Shown here one piece after another: positions 25,313 through 33,953 of a DNA stretch of 64,000 nucleotides. Origin of the DNA: Arthrobacter echini (GTDB lineage Bacteria; Actinomycetota; Actinomycetes; Actinomycetales; Micrococcaceae); NCBI RefSeq assembly GCF_008107445.1, contig NZ_VSLD01000002.1, positions 186,001 through 250,000 of the forward strand, read 5' to 3'. Each line of letters begins with the position of its first letter. The first letter of the stretch is position 1. Below the pieces are notes generated by a model, which was not told where the DNA came from, searched no databases, and saw nothing but the letters and a program-made list of their open reading frames with translations. The position numbers were made by a program, and so were the translations under genes.

Positions 25313-26473
25313 ATGATCGATCCTTCGGATCTCATCGACCTCGACGGCCTGCTCACGGACGGTGAACGCGCTGTGCGCGATGGTGTGCGCGAGTTCGTGG
25401 ACACCGAGATCAGACCCAATATCGCCGGTTGGTACGACCGCGCGGAATTCCCGCTGGAGCTCGTGCCGCGCCTGGCCGAACTCGGCCTCCTGGGCATGCA
25501 CATCGAGGGGTACGGGTGCCCGGGCCGGAGCTCCGTGGAATACGGGTTGGCGGCCCTGGAACTGGAAGCCGGGGACTCGGGACTGCGCACGTTCGTCAGT
25601 GTCCAGGGCTCCCTCGCGATGAGCGCGATCGCGAAGCACGGCACGGAGGAGCAGAAGAACGAGTGGCTCCCTGCGATGGCAGCCGGATCCGTGCTCGGTT
25701 GTTTCGGCCTCACCGAGCCCGCGGGAGGCTCCGATCCCGGGAGCATGCTCACCTTCGCGAAAAAGGACGGCGACGGCTGGATCCTCAACGGCAGCAAGCG
25801 CTGGATCGGTCTGGCGTCGGTTGCACAGGTGGCGATCATCTGGGCGATGACCGACGACGGCGTCCGCGGCTTCCTCGTCCCCACGGACACCCGAGGTTTC
25901 ACGGCGACCCCCATCGCCCAGAAACTCTCCATGCGGGCCTCGATCCAGTGCGACGTGGAGCTCACCGATCTCCGGCTGCCCGGCACAGCGCTCCTTCCCG
26001 GGGCGAAGGGGCTGCGCGGGCCCTTCGAGTGTCTCAATGAGGCGCGCTACGGGATCATCTGGGGCGCCATGGGCGCTGCACGCGACAGCTACCTGGCAGC
26101 GCTGGACTACTCGAAGGAGCGCCTGCAGTTCGGCAAGCCGCTGGCCGGCTACCAGCTCACCCAGCTCAAACTCGTCGACATGGCCCTGGAGATCAACAAG
26201 GGAATCCTGTTGGCGTTGCAGCTGGGGCGCCTCAAGGACGCCGGTGCGGTACAACCGCACCAGATCTCCATGGGCAAACTCAACAACTGTCGGGAAGCCA
26301 TCGCAATCTGCCGGGAAGCACGTGCGATGCTCGGCGGCAACGGCATCACGCTCGACCACTCGCCGCTACGGCATGCGAACAACCTCGAGAGCGTGCGTAC
26401 CTATGAGGGAACCGACGAGATCCACACCCTGATCCTCGGCAACCACATCACCGGCATATCGGCCTTCCGCTAG
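25313..26473 (+). CDS. Acyl-CoA dehydrogenase, glutaryl-CoA dehydrogenase-like
   Basis: A 386-residue flavoprotein with the acyl-CoA dehydrogenase fold. CFGLTEPAGGSDPG is the FAD/substrate loop and YEGTDEIHTLILG carries the catalytic Glu near residue 368. ECLNEARYGIIWGA and NNLESVRTYEGTDEIH resemble glutaryl-CoA dehydrogenases more than straight-chain enzymes, so a dicarboxyl- or branched-acyl substrate is possible. It lies 7 nt after fadB and supplies the first oxidation step for the operon. ATG at 25313. Confidence 0.88.
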   Translation: MIDPSDLIDLDGLLTDGERAVRDGVREFVDTEIRPNIAGWYDRAEFPLELVPRLAELGLLGMHIEGYGCPGRSSVEYGLAALELEAGDSGLRTFVSVQGSLAMSAIAKHGTEEQKNEWLPAMAAGSVLGCFGLTEPAGGSDPGSMLTFAKKDGDGWILNGSKRWIGLASVAQVAIIWAMTDDGVRGFLVPTDTRGFTATPIAQKLSMRASIQCDVELTDLRLPGTALLPGAKGLRGPFECLNEARYGIIWGAMGAARDSYLAALDYSKERLQFGKPLAGYQLTQLKLVDMALEINKGILLALQLGRLKDAGAVQPHQISMGKLNNCREAIAICREARAMLGGNGITLDHSPLRHANNLESVRTYEGTDEIHTLILGNHITGISAFR

Positions 26474-26540
26474 GTGCATGTCGACCTCCCGGGCGGCGCC
26501 GGCGTAGCGTGGTCGGAGGTATTACCGCTGGAGCGCACCT

Positions 26541-26992
26541 GATGGAAGGGGCGGGTCGCCGACATCGCGACGGTAGTGCTAGCCATCACCATCACCTGGT
26601 GCATTTGGCGGGCAGGGTCAACGGGACGGTGCTGTGGGCAAATCTGCACCTCCTGTTCTGGCTCTCGCTCATCCCGTTCAGCACCCGGTGGATGCAGCAG
26701 ACCGACTTCGCACAGGTGCCGGTGCTCACCTACGGCATCGACCTCCTGCTGTCCGCCGTGGCCTTCCTGATGCTCCGCGGCGCGCTCGTCCGGCAGGACG
26801 GGCCGGACGGCCACCTCGCCCGTGCGCTGCGCGACGACCGGAAAGGGAAGCTGTCCCCTGCTCTATCTCGCCGGGATGGCGGCGACCCTCGTCCACCCGT
26901 GGATCGGGCTGGGCGCCTACGCGGTCGTGGCCCTCATGTGGCTGCTCCCAGAGCGCGGGATCGAACGATATGTCGCGCAGCTCAACGAGTGA
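26541..26992 (+). pseudogene. TMEM175/DUF1211-type potassium channel, truncated and frameshifted
   Basis: The recognisable part begins at HHHHLVHLAGRVNGTVLWAN and runs through LHLLFWLSLIPFSTRWM and LLLSAVAFLMLRGALVR, the middle and later helices of TMEM175-family channels. The first two helices, including the pore-lining FSDGVFAIAITLL-type start, are missing. After RKGKLSP near 26860 the frame breaks. The continuation LLYLAGMAATLVHPWIGLGA and WLLPERGIERYVAQLNE is read in another frame (consistent with loss of 2 nt in the C-run) up to the stop at 26990-26992. A functional channel is very unlikely. Confidence 0.8.
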
Positions 26993-27352
26993 GCTCGTGG
27001 ACATTCGACGCGCACGGTGCGGATATCGCCAGCCCATGTAACGACTGAGCACCTATTTGGACCCCCTCGGGGAGCGCCGGTCACCAGGTCGACAGGAGCG
27101 AGGAACAGGCCGGCTTCGGCCAGCTGACGGCGATCAGGGCCCTATCTGCTCCCTGTCCGCCGGTGAAAAGGCATCACCGCCGAGCTTCGCCTGACCGAAT
27201 GTGGTGGATTCTGCAAGGGTATATTGGCTCCTCGGTTCGACAGACGCTGTCCAGCCCTGTCCAGATCCCGAGGGGAATTGTCGAGCCGACCGACTTTTCA
27301 TGCAGCAGGCGAAACACCGAGAGCACGATTCAATTCGAGGAACGGAGTATTC
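26993..27352 (+). promoter_or_regulatory. Structured 5' region of the betaine importer operon
   Basis: 360 nt without a gene. It contains a long-range helix GACAGGAGC (27091-27099) with GCTCCCTGTC (27148-27157) that encloses a GGCCG/CGGCC hairpin. A second hairpin, CGGTGA/TCACCG (27161-27179), follows directly. An AT-rich GGGTATATT at 27217-27225 could be an extended -10 element, in which case the helices lie upstream of the transcript. No known riboswitch consensus was recognised. Confidence 0.4.
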
Positions 27353-28570
27353 GTGCCAGTCATCGAGGCCAACGAGATCTTCAAGGTCTTCGGCCCCAAG
27401 CCCGAGCGAGCTGTCGAAAGGCTGCGCTCCGGAGCGACCCGCGAGGAGCTCCGCAAGGACGACCTGACCCCCGCCGTCATCGACGCCACCTTCGACGTGG
27501 GCGAGGGCGAGATCTTCGTGGTCATGGGCTTGTCCGGGTCAGGGAAGTCGACGCTCATCAGGATGGTGAACGGACTCCTCATGCCCACCGCGGGATCCAT
27601 GAGCATCACGGGCGAGGACATCACGCGACTGAGCGGCAAGGACCTGCGCCGGGTGAGGCGGGAGAAGGTCAGCATGGTCTTCCAGCACTTCGCGCTCCTC
27701 CCCCACCGCACGGTCGGGGAGAATGCGGCGTACGGGCTGAAGGTCCAGGGCCTCAACCGCTCCGAGCGCGAGGCGAAGGCCGAGGTGGCCCTCCAGATGG
27801 TCGGCCTCGACGGTTGGGGAGGTTCCCTGCCGGGCGAACTCTCAGGGGGCATGCGTCAGCGTGTGGGCCTCGCCCGGGCGCTGGCTGCGAAAACCGACGT
27901 CATGCTCATGGACGAGGCGTTCAGCGCCCTCGATCCCCTGATCCGCCGGGAGATGCAGGACCAGTTGGTGGATCTGCAGCACCAGCTCGGCAAGACCATC
28001 CTGTTCATCACCCATGATCTCAACGAGGCGATGCGCCTCGGCGACAGGATCGCCATGATGCGCGACGGACGGATCGTCCAGGTCGGCACGACGGAGCAGA
28101 TCCTCAACGACCCCGCGAACGACTACGTGGCCAAGTTCGTCCAGGACGTGGACCGTACCCGGGTCCTCACCGCCTCGGCGATCATGGAGGCTCCCGTGGC
28201 GCTGCTGGGAAGCGAACAGGGCCCCCGCGCGGCCCACCGGCTCCTGCGCGAGAACCAGCTCTCCAGCATCATGGTGGTGGGCCGCGACAAGACCCTGCGG
28301 GGCATCGTGCACGAGCACGAGGTGGCCGACGCGGTCCGCAAGGGCTCGGATGATCTGGACGGCCTCCTGCGCAGCGCCGCCACCGTGCGCGTCGACACCG
28401 CACTCGCCGATCTGATCACCGCCGCAGCGGAGAGTCCGGCGGCTCTGGCCGTGGTGGACGAGCACGGCAAGCTCCGCGGAGTGGTCCCGCGCGTCACCCT
28501 GCTGAACGCCCTCGGTGATCCCAATACGGTCGTCGAGCACGTAGGACCCGACGAGAAGGTGATGGCATGA
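27353..28570 (+). CDS. proV: Glycine betaine/proline ABC transporter ATP-binding protein
   Basis: A 405-residue ProV/OpuAA ATPase. Walker A is GLSGSGKST (59-67), the signature is LSGGMRQR (163-170), Walker B is VMLMDEAF (183-190) and the H-loop is FITHDL. The ~50-residue N-terminal extension with VFGPKPERAVERLRSGA is typical of ProV. Residues about 280-400 form a pair of CBS domains, which in OpuA-type importers sense ionic strength or c-di-AMP. GTG start at 27353 after GAGGAACGGAG. Its stop overlaps the permease start (ATGA). Confidence 0.93.
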   Translation: MPVIEANEIFKVFGPKPERAVERLRSGATREELRKDDLTPAVIDATFDVGEGEIFVVMGLSGSGKSTLIRMVNGLLMPTAGSMSITGEDITRLSGKDLRRVRREKVSMVFQHFALLPHRTVGENAAYGLKVQGLNRSEREAKAEVALQMVGLDGWGGSLPGELSGGMRQRVGLARALAAKTDVMLMDEAFSALDPLIRREMQDQLVDLQHQLGKTILFITHDLNEAMRLGDRIAMMRDGRIVQVGTTEQILNDPANDYVAKFVQDVDRTRVLTASAIMEAPVALLGSEQGPRAAHRLLRENQLSSIMVVGRDKTLRGIVHEHEVADAVRKGSDDLDGLLRSAATVRVDTALADLITAAAESPAALAVVDEHGKLRGVVPRVTLLNALGDPNTVVEHVGPDEKVMA

Positions 28571-29517
28571 GCGTATCCACCAGCCAGTTCAGTGAGACGG
28601 GTGTTCCCCGCGTACCGGTCGGCGACGGCATCGAGGTCGTGTTCGACTGGGTGGACGACAATCTCGGCGGGTTCTTCCGTTCCATCCGCGATCTCATCCT
28701 CGGCGCCACCGACGGGCTGGCCGATGGACTGAACGCACCCGCACCCCTCGTGCTCGTGGTGCTGTTCGCAGCCCTCGCCTGGCTGGTCAAGGACTGGAAG
28801 TTCGCGCTCGTCTCATTCATCGGCCTGGCCTTCGTGATCAGCGTGGACCAGTGGGAGAACGCGATGACCACGCTGTCACTGGTGCTCATAGCCACGATCA
28901 TCGCGCTCGTCATCGCAATCCCTGTCGGGATAGCGGCCGCCCGCTCACCCTCGGTCAGCAACGCCGTGCGGCCGGTGATGGATCTCATGCAGACCATGCC
29001 GGCCTTCGTCTGGCTCGTGCCCGTGGTGACCCTCTTCAGCATCGGTGTGGCGGGCGGCGTGGTCGCCACCGTGATCTTCGCGCTGCCGCCCGGGGTCCGC
29101 CTGACCGAACTCGGGATCCGGCAGGTGGACGCCGAGGTGGTCGAGGCCGGCCACGCCTTCGGCAGCTCACCGGGGCAGATCCTCCGCGGGATCCAGATCC
29201 CTCTGGCGCTACCGACCATCATGGCCGGCGTCAACCAGGTGATCATGCTGGCACTGTCGATGGCGGTGATCGCGGGACTCGTGGGCGCCGGAGGACTCGG
29301 TGGGGCCGTGACCTCCTCCATCTCCCAGCTCGACATCGGCCTCGGCTTCGAGGCCGGACTGTCGGTGGTGGTCCTGGCCATCTACCTGGACCGGACCACC
29401 GCGGCCGTGGGCGGCGGGGCAGCAGCCCGTGCCCGCCGCATCACCGGCGGCTTCGGCCGCATGCTCGGCCGGTCCCGCACCACCGCTGCCCCCGTCCCCG
29501 CGGGCAGCCCCACCTGA
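28567..29517 (+). CDS. proW: Glycine betaine/proline ABC transporter permease
   Basis: A 316-residue integral membrane subunit of the ProW/OpuAB family with about six or seven hydrophobic helices (for example 60-80, 85-100, 105-125, 150-180). The EAA loop needed to dock on the ATPase is visible as VEAGHAFGSSPGQILRGIQIPLA. The N-terminal DGIEVVFDWVDDNLGGFFR segment is characteristic. The C-terminus is a short Ala/Arg-rich cytoplasmic tail. Coupled to proV by an ATGA overlap and followed by the binding protein after 66 nt. Confidence 0.94.
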   Translation: MSVSTSQFSETGVPRVPVGDGIEVVFDWVDDNLGGFFRSIRDLILGATDGLADGLNAPAPLVLVVLFAALAWLVKDWKFALVSFIGLAFVISVDQWENAMTTLSLVLIATIIALVIAIPVGIAAARSPSVSNAVRPVMDLMQTMPAFVWLVPVVTLFSIGVAGGVVATVIFALPPGVRLTELGIRQVDAEVVEAGHAFGSSPGQILRGIQIPLALPTIMAGVNQVIMLALSMAVIAGLVGAGGLGGAVTSSISQLDIGLGFEAGLSVVVLAIYLDRTTAAVGGGAAARARRITGGFGRMLGRSRTTAAPVPAGSPT

Positions 29518-29583
29518 TCCCCCAGCTACTGCACGGGAACCCTCCACCAGCGGTTCCCTCCGATGAGAAAAGGAAGAAGAGCC

Positions 29584-30504
29584 ATGACGAAGAAGTTGCA
29601 CGCACGTAATCTCGGCCTGTTCGCCGCGCTGATGAGCCTCACGCTCGGCGCCACCGCCTGCGGATCCGACAGCTCCGACGACAGCGCCGGCGACAGCGGT
29701 TCGGCCGATGAGAACCAGACCATCGCCCTGGGCATCATCCCCTCCTGGACCGATGGGCTGAGCACCGCCTACCTGTGGCAGGACATCCTCGAGGACGAGG
29801 GCTTCGAGGTGGAGATCAAGGAGCTGAGCGAGGCGGCCCCGCTGTACACCGGGCTGTCCAACGGCGACGTGGACGTCTACCCCTCGGGCTGGCCGGACGC
29901 GACCCACGCCGAGTACATGAAGGAGTACGGGGACGACATCGAGGATCTCGGGACCTACTACGACAACGCGAAGCTCACCTTCGCCGTCCCGGAGTACACC
30001 GACATCGCATCGATCGCCGACCTCACGGGTAACGCCGACCAGTTCGACGGCAGGATCGTGGGCATCGAGCCGGGTGCGGGCCTCACCGCCGTCACCAAGG
30101 ACAGCGTCATGCCGGCCTACGGGCTGGACGGCGACTACGAGCTGGTGGAGTCCTCCACCACCGCGATGCTGACCGAACTCCAGAGCGCCATCGACGCCGA
30201 GGAAGACATCGTGGTGACCCTGTGGAAGCCGTTCTGGGCCAACAGCGCCTTCCCGCTGAAGGACCTGGAGGACCCCGAGGGTGCGCTCGGTCCCGTGGAG
30301 GGCCTGCACACCCTCGCCCGCACCGGCTTCGCGGAGGACTTCCCCGAGGTGGCCGACATGATGGCCAACTTCACGCTCGACGACGAGCAGTACGGCCAGC
30401 TCGAGGACCTCGTGGTCAACGAGTACGGTTCGGGCAAGGAGGCCGAAGCCGTGGACCAGTGGCTGGAGGAGAACCCCGACTTCGTCGACAGCCTCAAGAG
30501 CTGA
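29584..30504 (+). CDS. proX: Glycine betaine-binding lipoprotein of ABC importer
   Basis: A 306-residue OpuAC/ProX-type binding protein. The signal peptide (MTKKLHARNLGLFAALMSLT) ends in the lipobox GATAC, so the mature protein is lipid-anchored at the Cys near residue 23, followed by an Asp/Ser/Gly linker. The ligand-binding fold contains ALGIIPSWTDGLSTAYLW, YPSGWPDATHAEYM and VVTLWKPFWANSAF, whose Trp residues resemble the aromatic cage for the quaternary amine. ATG at 29584 with an AAAAGGAAGAAG site. A strong terminator follows. Confidence 0.93.
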   Translation: MTKKLHARNLGLFAALMSLTLGATACGSDSSDDSAGDSGSADENQTIALGIIPSWTDGLSTAYLWQDILEDEGFEVEIKELSEAAPLYTGLSNGDVDVYPSGWPDATHAEYMKEYGDDIEDLGTYYDNAKLTFAVPEYTDIASIADLTGNADQFDGRIVGIEPGAGLTAVTKDSVMPAYGLDGDYELVESSTTAMLTELQSAIDAEEDIVVTLWKPFWANSAFPLKDLEDPEGALGPVEGLHTLARTGFAEDFPEVADMMANFTLDDEQYGQLEDLVVNEYGSGKEAEAVDQWLEENPDFVDSLKS

Positions 30505-30515
30505 CCTGGACCATG

Positions 30516-30556
30516 GAAGGAGGAGGGCCGGTGCTACCGGCCCTCCTCCTTCTTGT
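30516..30556 (+). terminator. Terminator of the betaine importer operon
   Basis: A 16-bp perfect stem GAAGGAGGAGGGCCGG/CCGGCCCTCCTCCTTC with a 5-nt loop, followed by TTGT. It could also serve the converging aldo/keto reductase gene. Confidence 0.85.
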
Positions 30557-30609
30557 CGTGCACCCGCACCCGGGCCCCCGGGGAAACCCCGGGGATGGCT
30601 ACCGATCGG

Positions 30610-31566
30610 CTACGCCGGGAACAGACGGTCCAGTTCCTGCAGATCCTCCGCCGACGGCGACCAGTCCGCAGCTGCGGCATTCTGCAGCACCTGCTCGGGC
30701 GACGTCGCTCCGGCGATCACGGAGCCGACGGACGGCTGGGCGGCCAGCCAGGAGAAGGCGACCTGAACTTCGCTGACCTCACGCTCCGCTGCGAACCGGG
30801 AGTACGCCTCGAGCTGGTCCCAGTCGGCGGTCTCCAGCAGATTCTTCCGCGAGTGTGTCAGGCGGCTTCCCGCCGGCACCTCATCGCGGCGGTACTTACC
30901 GGTCAGGAGGCCGTTCGCCAGCGGGAAGTACGGCAGGACGCCGAGTCCGTACGCCTCGGCGGCCGGCACCACCTCACGCTCCAGCCGGCGGTCCAGCAGG
31001 CTGTAGGGGTTCTGCGCGGAGATGAAGGGTGTGTACCCGCCGCTGCGTGCTGTGAACTCGGCCTCGGCCACCTGCCAGCCCGAGAAATTCGAGTGCCCCA
31101 GGTAGCGCACCTTGCCGCTGGTCACGAGGTCGTCCAGCGCGGCCAGGGTCTCCTCGATCGGCGTGAGGACGTCCGGGGTGTGGTACTGGTACAGGTCGAT
31201 CCACTCCGTGCCGAGGCGGCGCAGCGAGGCTTCGACCGCCCGGACGATGTAGCGGCGTGATCCGCGCGCATTCCAGTCCCGCCCGTTGGCGCCGTCCATG
31301 TCGAGCCCGAACTTCGTGGCGAGGACCACGTCGTCGCGCCGGGAACCCAGGGCCTTGCCGAGTTGGATCTCGCTCACTCCCGGCGCCCTGCCGTACATGT
31401 CGGCCACGTCGAAGAGCGTGATGCCGGCGTCGATCGCGGCGTGTACGACGGCGTCGGTCCCCTCCTGCGACTCGGAGGCGGTGCCGGTCCTGCCCAGGTT
31501 ATTGCAGCCGAGCCCGACGGTGGAAACGCTGAGTCCGGAGGAACCCAGTCTGCGATAGGTCATCAT
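30610..31566 (-). CDS. Aldo/keto reductase
   Basis: A 318-residue NADPH-dependent oxidoreductase of the AKR superfamily (TIM barrel). Catalytic tetrad: Asp in LFDVADMYGRA, Tyr in the same DMYG, Lys in VVLATKFGLD, and the His position in YQYHTPD. The C-terminal VIAGATSPEQVLQNAAA is the cofactor-phosphate loop of YhdN/AKR11-12-like enzymes. The carbonyl substrate is unknown. Two adjacent ATG codons begin the frame. Monocistronic. Confidence 0.9.
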   Translation of the reverse strand: MMTYRRLGSSGLSVSTVGLGCNNLGRTGTASESQEGTDAVVHAAIDAGITLFDVADMYGRAPGVSEIQLGKALGSRRDDVVLATKFGLDMDGANGRDWNARGSRRYIVRAVEASLRRLGTEWIDLYQYHTPDVLTPIEETLAALDDLVTSGKVRYLGHSNFSGWQVAEAEFTARSGGYTPFISAQNPYSLLDRRLEREVVPAAEAYGLGVLPYFPLANGLLTGKYRRDEVPAGSRLTHSRKNLLETADWDQLEAYSRFAAEREVSEVQVAFSWLAAQPSVGSVIAGATSPEQVLQNAAAADWSPSAEDLQELDRLFPA

Positions 31567-31619
31567 GGTTCCAACCTACCAACACCGTTGCCCCGGGCAC
31601 ACGATCCGGCGCGCCGGGT

Positions 31620-32036
31620 TCAGGCGAACCAGACGCCGATCTCGCGCTCGGCCGATTCCGTCGAGTCCGATCCGTGCACGAGGTTCTGCTGGACCTTGAC
31701 GCCCCAGTCGCGCCCCAGGTCACCGCGGATGGTACCCGGTGCCGCAGTCGTGGGTTCCGTGGCGCCGGCGAGGGAGCGGAAACCCTCGATGACGCGCTGC
31801 CCCTCGAACACCGCCGCCACGATGGGTCCGCTCAGCATGAACTCGACGAGCGGCTCGAAGAAGGGCTTGCCGGCATGCTCGGCGTAGTGCTGCTCGAGCA
31901 GGTCGCGCGTGGCGTACACCTGCTTGAGGTCGGCGATGCTGTAGCCCTTGGCCTCGATCCGCGACAGGATGGTCCCGGTCAGTCCGCGGGCTACGCCGTC
32001 GGGCTTGACGAGGACGAGGGTGCGCTCGGTGCTCAT
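31620..32036 (-). CDS. ndk: Nucleoside diphosphate kinase
   Basis: Transfers the gamma-phosphate between nucleoside triphosphates and diphosphates. The 138-residue product starts TERTLVLVKPDGVARG, has the phosphate-binding GTIRGDLG segment and carries the phospho-acceptor His121 in NLVHGSDS. The ATG at 32036 follows AGGAGATC. Last gene of the ileS-folC-DUF4233-ndk series, an order also known in mycobacteria (Rv2448c-Rv2445c region). Confidence 0.97.
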   Translation of the reverse strand: MSTERTLVLVKPDGVARGLTGTILSRIEAKGYSIADLKQVYATRDLLEQHYAEHAGKPFFEPLVEFMLSGPIVAAVFEGQRVIEGFRSLAGATEPTTAAPGTIRGDLGRDWGVKVQQNLVHGSDSTESAEREIGVWFA

Positions 32037-32107
32037 GTGATCTCCTGGGTCTGCGGCATCGGCGATACCGCGATGGTTGGGTGCTCGGAAAGATTCTACC
32101 GACGGTC

Positions 32108-32539
32108 TCATTCGGGGTTCGCCTTCTCCCACTCGGCCTGTAGCCTGTCGCGCTCCACGTTCTCCCGGTCGATGCGCGTGCCCTGGCGGATGCCATAGAG
32201 CCAGGTCACGGCGAACGCGGCACCCACCAGGAACATGGTGGGTTCCAGGAAGCCGCCGGCGATGATGACCAGCTGCAGGAACCAGCCGAGGCCGATCCCC
32301 CATCGCTTCGTCACGACGGCGCAGGTCAGGATCAGGACGACGCTGAGGACCAGCCCCGAGGTCAGGATGAGCACGGGGCTGATCTCGTCGCGCCTGAGCC
32401 CGAGGACGGCCAGTGTCGCGAAGAACACCACGAACGCCTCGAGCGCCAGGACCGTCGAAGCGAAAAGGACCTTCGTGGACCGACGCTTCCGTGGCATTCC
32501 GGGCCGCCACTCGCGCTGCGCCTTCGTCATGCGTGCCAT
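32108..32539 (-). CDS. DUF4233 family membrane protein
   Basis: A 143-residue protein with about four transmembrane helices (residues 24-46, 54-75, 80-98, 100-117) between basic termini. It matches the actinobacterial DUF4233 family, which sits between folC and ndk throughout the phylum. Function unknown. It starts 7 nt after the folC stop. The C-terminal TRIDRENVERDRLQAEWEK helix is cytoplasmic and charged. Confidence 0.85.
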   Translation of the reverse strand: MARMTKAQREWRPGMPRKRRSTKVLFASTVLALEAFVVFFATLAVLGLRRDEISPVLILTSGLVLSVVLILTCAVVTKRWGIGLGWFLQLVIIAGGFLEPTMFLVGAAFAVTWLYGIRQGTRIDRENVERDRLQAEWEKANPE

Positions 32540-32546
32540 GCCGTGC

Positions 32547-33953
32547 CTACTTCCCCAGCAATGTTCGGGCTTCGCCGACCACGGTGATGGAGCCGGTCAC
32601 GAGGATCCCTCCGGCGAGATCGTTGTTCTCCTCGGCCTTCATCACGGCCCATTCCAGGGCGTCGTCGAGACCCGGGAGGATGGTGATGTTCTCCTCTGCG
32701 AAGCCGGCAGCGAGAGCGGCCTGCAGCAGATCCGCGGCCGGCACGGAGCGCGGCGACGTGGACTGCGTGAGGCAGAGATCCTCGAGCATGCCGCCGAGCT
32801 CCTCGTGCAGTTCGGCGAGCATGCCGGCCGCGTCCTTGTCCTGCAGCGCCCCGATCACCAGGACCAGGCGCGAGAAGTCGAAGGCCTCCCGGATGCCCTT
32901 CGCTGCGGCACGGGCGCCGGCCGGGTTGTGCGCAGCGTCGACGATGATGCTCGGGGCGGTGCGGACCACCTCGAGGCGGCCCGGTGAGGTGACGGCACGC
33001 AGGCCGTTCCGCACGAGCGTGGTGTCCAGCTCCCGCTCTCCTCCGCCGAGAAAGGCCTCCACCGCGGCGACGGCCAGGGCGGCGTTCTCCGCCTGGTGCT
33101 CGCCGTGCAGCGGGACCAGCAGCTCGCCGTAGCGACCCGCGAGGCCACTGAGCGAGACCACCTGCCCGCCGACGGCGACGGACCGGGACTCGACGCCGAA
33201 CTCGATGCCCTCGAAGCGGAACTCCGCGCCGACCTCCTGCGCCCGTTCCAGGAGGACCTGCGCGGCGTCGCGGGACTGGATGGCGCTCACGAGGAAGGCT
33301 CCGGGCTTGATGATGCCCGCCTTCTCCAGGGCGATGTCCTCCACCGTGTCCCCGAGGAGATCCGTGTGGTCGAGGGAGATCGGCGTGATGACGGCCACCT
33401 GGCCGTCACCCACGTTGGTGGCGTCGGTGACCCCGCCGAGCCCCACCTCGATCACGCCGACATCGATCGGCTCGTCGGCGAAGATGGCGAACGCGAGGAT
33501 GGTGATGCACTCGAAGTAGGTCAGGCGCGCTTCCCCGGCGACGAGGAGTTCGCCGTCGACGATGTCCAGATAGGGCTTGATCTCGTCCCAGACGCGGACG
33601 AACGTCTCGTCCGGCACCGGCTCCCCGTCGATGCTGATGCGCTCGGTCACGCGGGACAGGTGGGGGCTGGTGTAGCGGCCAGTGCGCAGATCGTGCGCCA
33701 GCAGGATGCTCTCGATCATCCGGGCGGTCGAGGTCTTCCCGTTGGTCCCTGTGATGTGGATGATCGGGAAGGCCCGGTTCGGCTCCCCGAGGATCTCCAT
33801 GGCCCTGTGCAGCGGAGCCATCCGGGGCTCCATCCTGTCCTCGGGGGCACGGCTGAGCAGATCGGCGTAGACGCTCTCCACGGAGAAGGCGTCGTGATCC
33901 GGCCGATCCTCCTCGGTGCTGCCGGTGTCGGTGGTGCCGTTCGTGTCATCCAT
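32547..33953 (-). CDS. folC: Bifunctional dihydrofolate / folylpolyglutamate synthase
   Basis: A 468-residue Mur-ligase-type enzyme that adds glutamate to dihydropteroate or folates. P-loop GTNGKTS (69-75), TSPHL motif, omega-loop VGLGG(V)TDATN and the C-terminal DAAHNPAGA glutamate-ligase signature are present. The first ~25 residues are an acidic, poorly conserved leader. The ATG at 33953 lies inside the end of ileS (8-nt overlap), so folate polyglutamylation is expressed with Ile-tRNA charging. Confidence 0.95.
   Translation of the reverse strand: MDDTNGTTDTGSTEEDRPDHDAFSVESVYADLLSRAPEDRMEPRMAPLHRAMEILGEPNRAFPIIHITGTNGKTSTARMIESILLAHDLRTGRYTSPHLSRVTERISIDGEPVPDETFVRVWDEIKPYLDIVDGELLVAGEARLTYFECITILAFAIFADEPIDVGVIEVGLGGVTDATNVGDGQVAVITPISLDHTDLLGDTVEDIALEKAGIIKPGAFLVSAIQSRDAAQVLLERAQEVGAEFRFEGIEFGVESRSVAVGGQVVSLSGLAGRYGELLVPLHGEHQAENAALAVAAVEAFLGGGERELDTTLVRNGLRAVTSPGRLEVVRTAPSIIVDAAHNPAGARAAAKGIREAFDFSRLVLVIGALQDKDAAGMLAELHEELGGMLEDLCLTQSTSPRSVPAADLLQAALAAGFAEENITILPGLDDALEWAVMKAEENNDLAGGILVTGSITVVGEARTLLGK

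Noticed and set aside
27061-27352. Known riboswitch (c-di-AMP ydaO type or glycine) upstream of the betaine importer
   Set aside because: Neither conserved core could be found; only unassigned helices are present.
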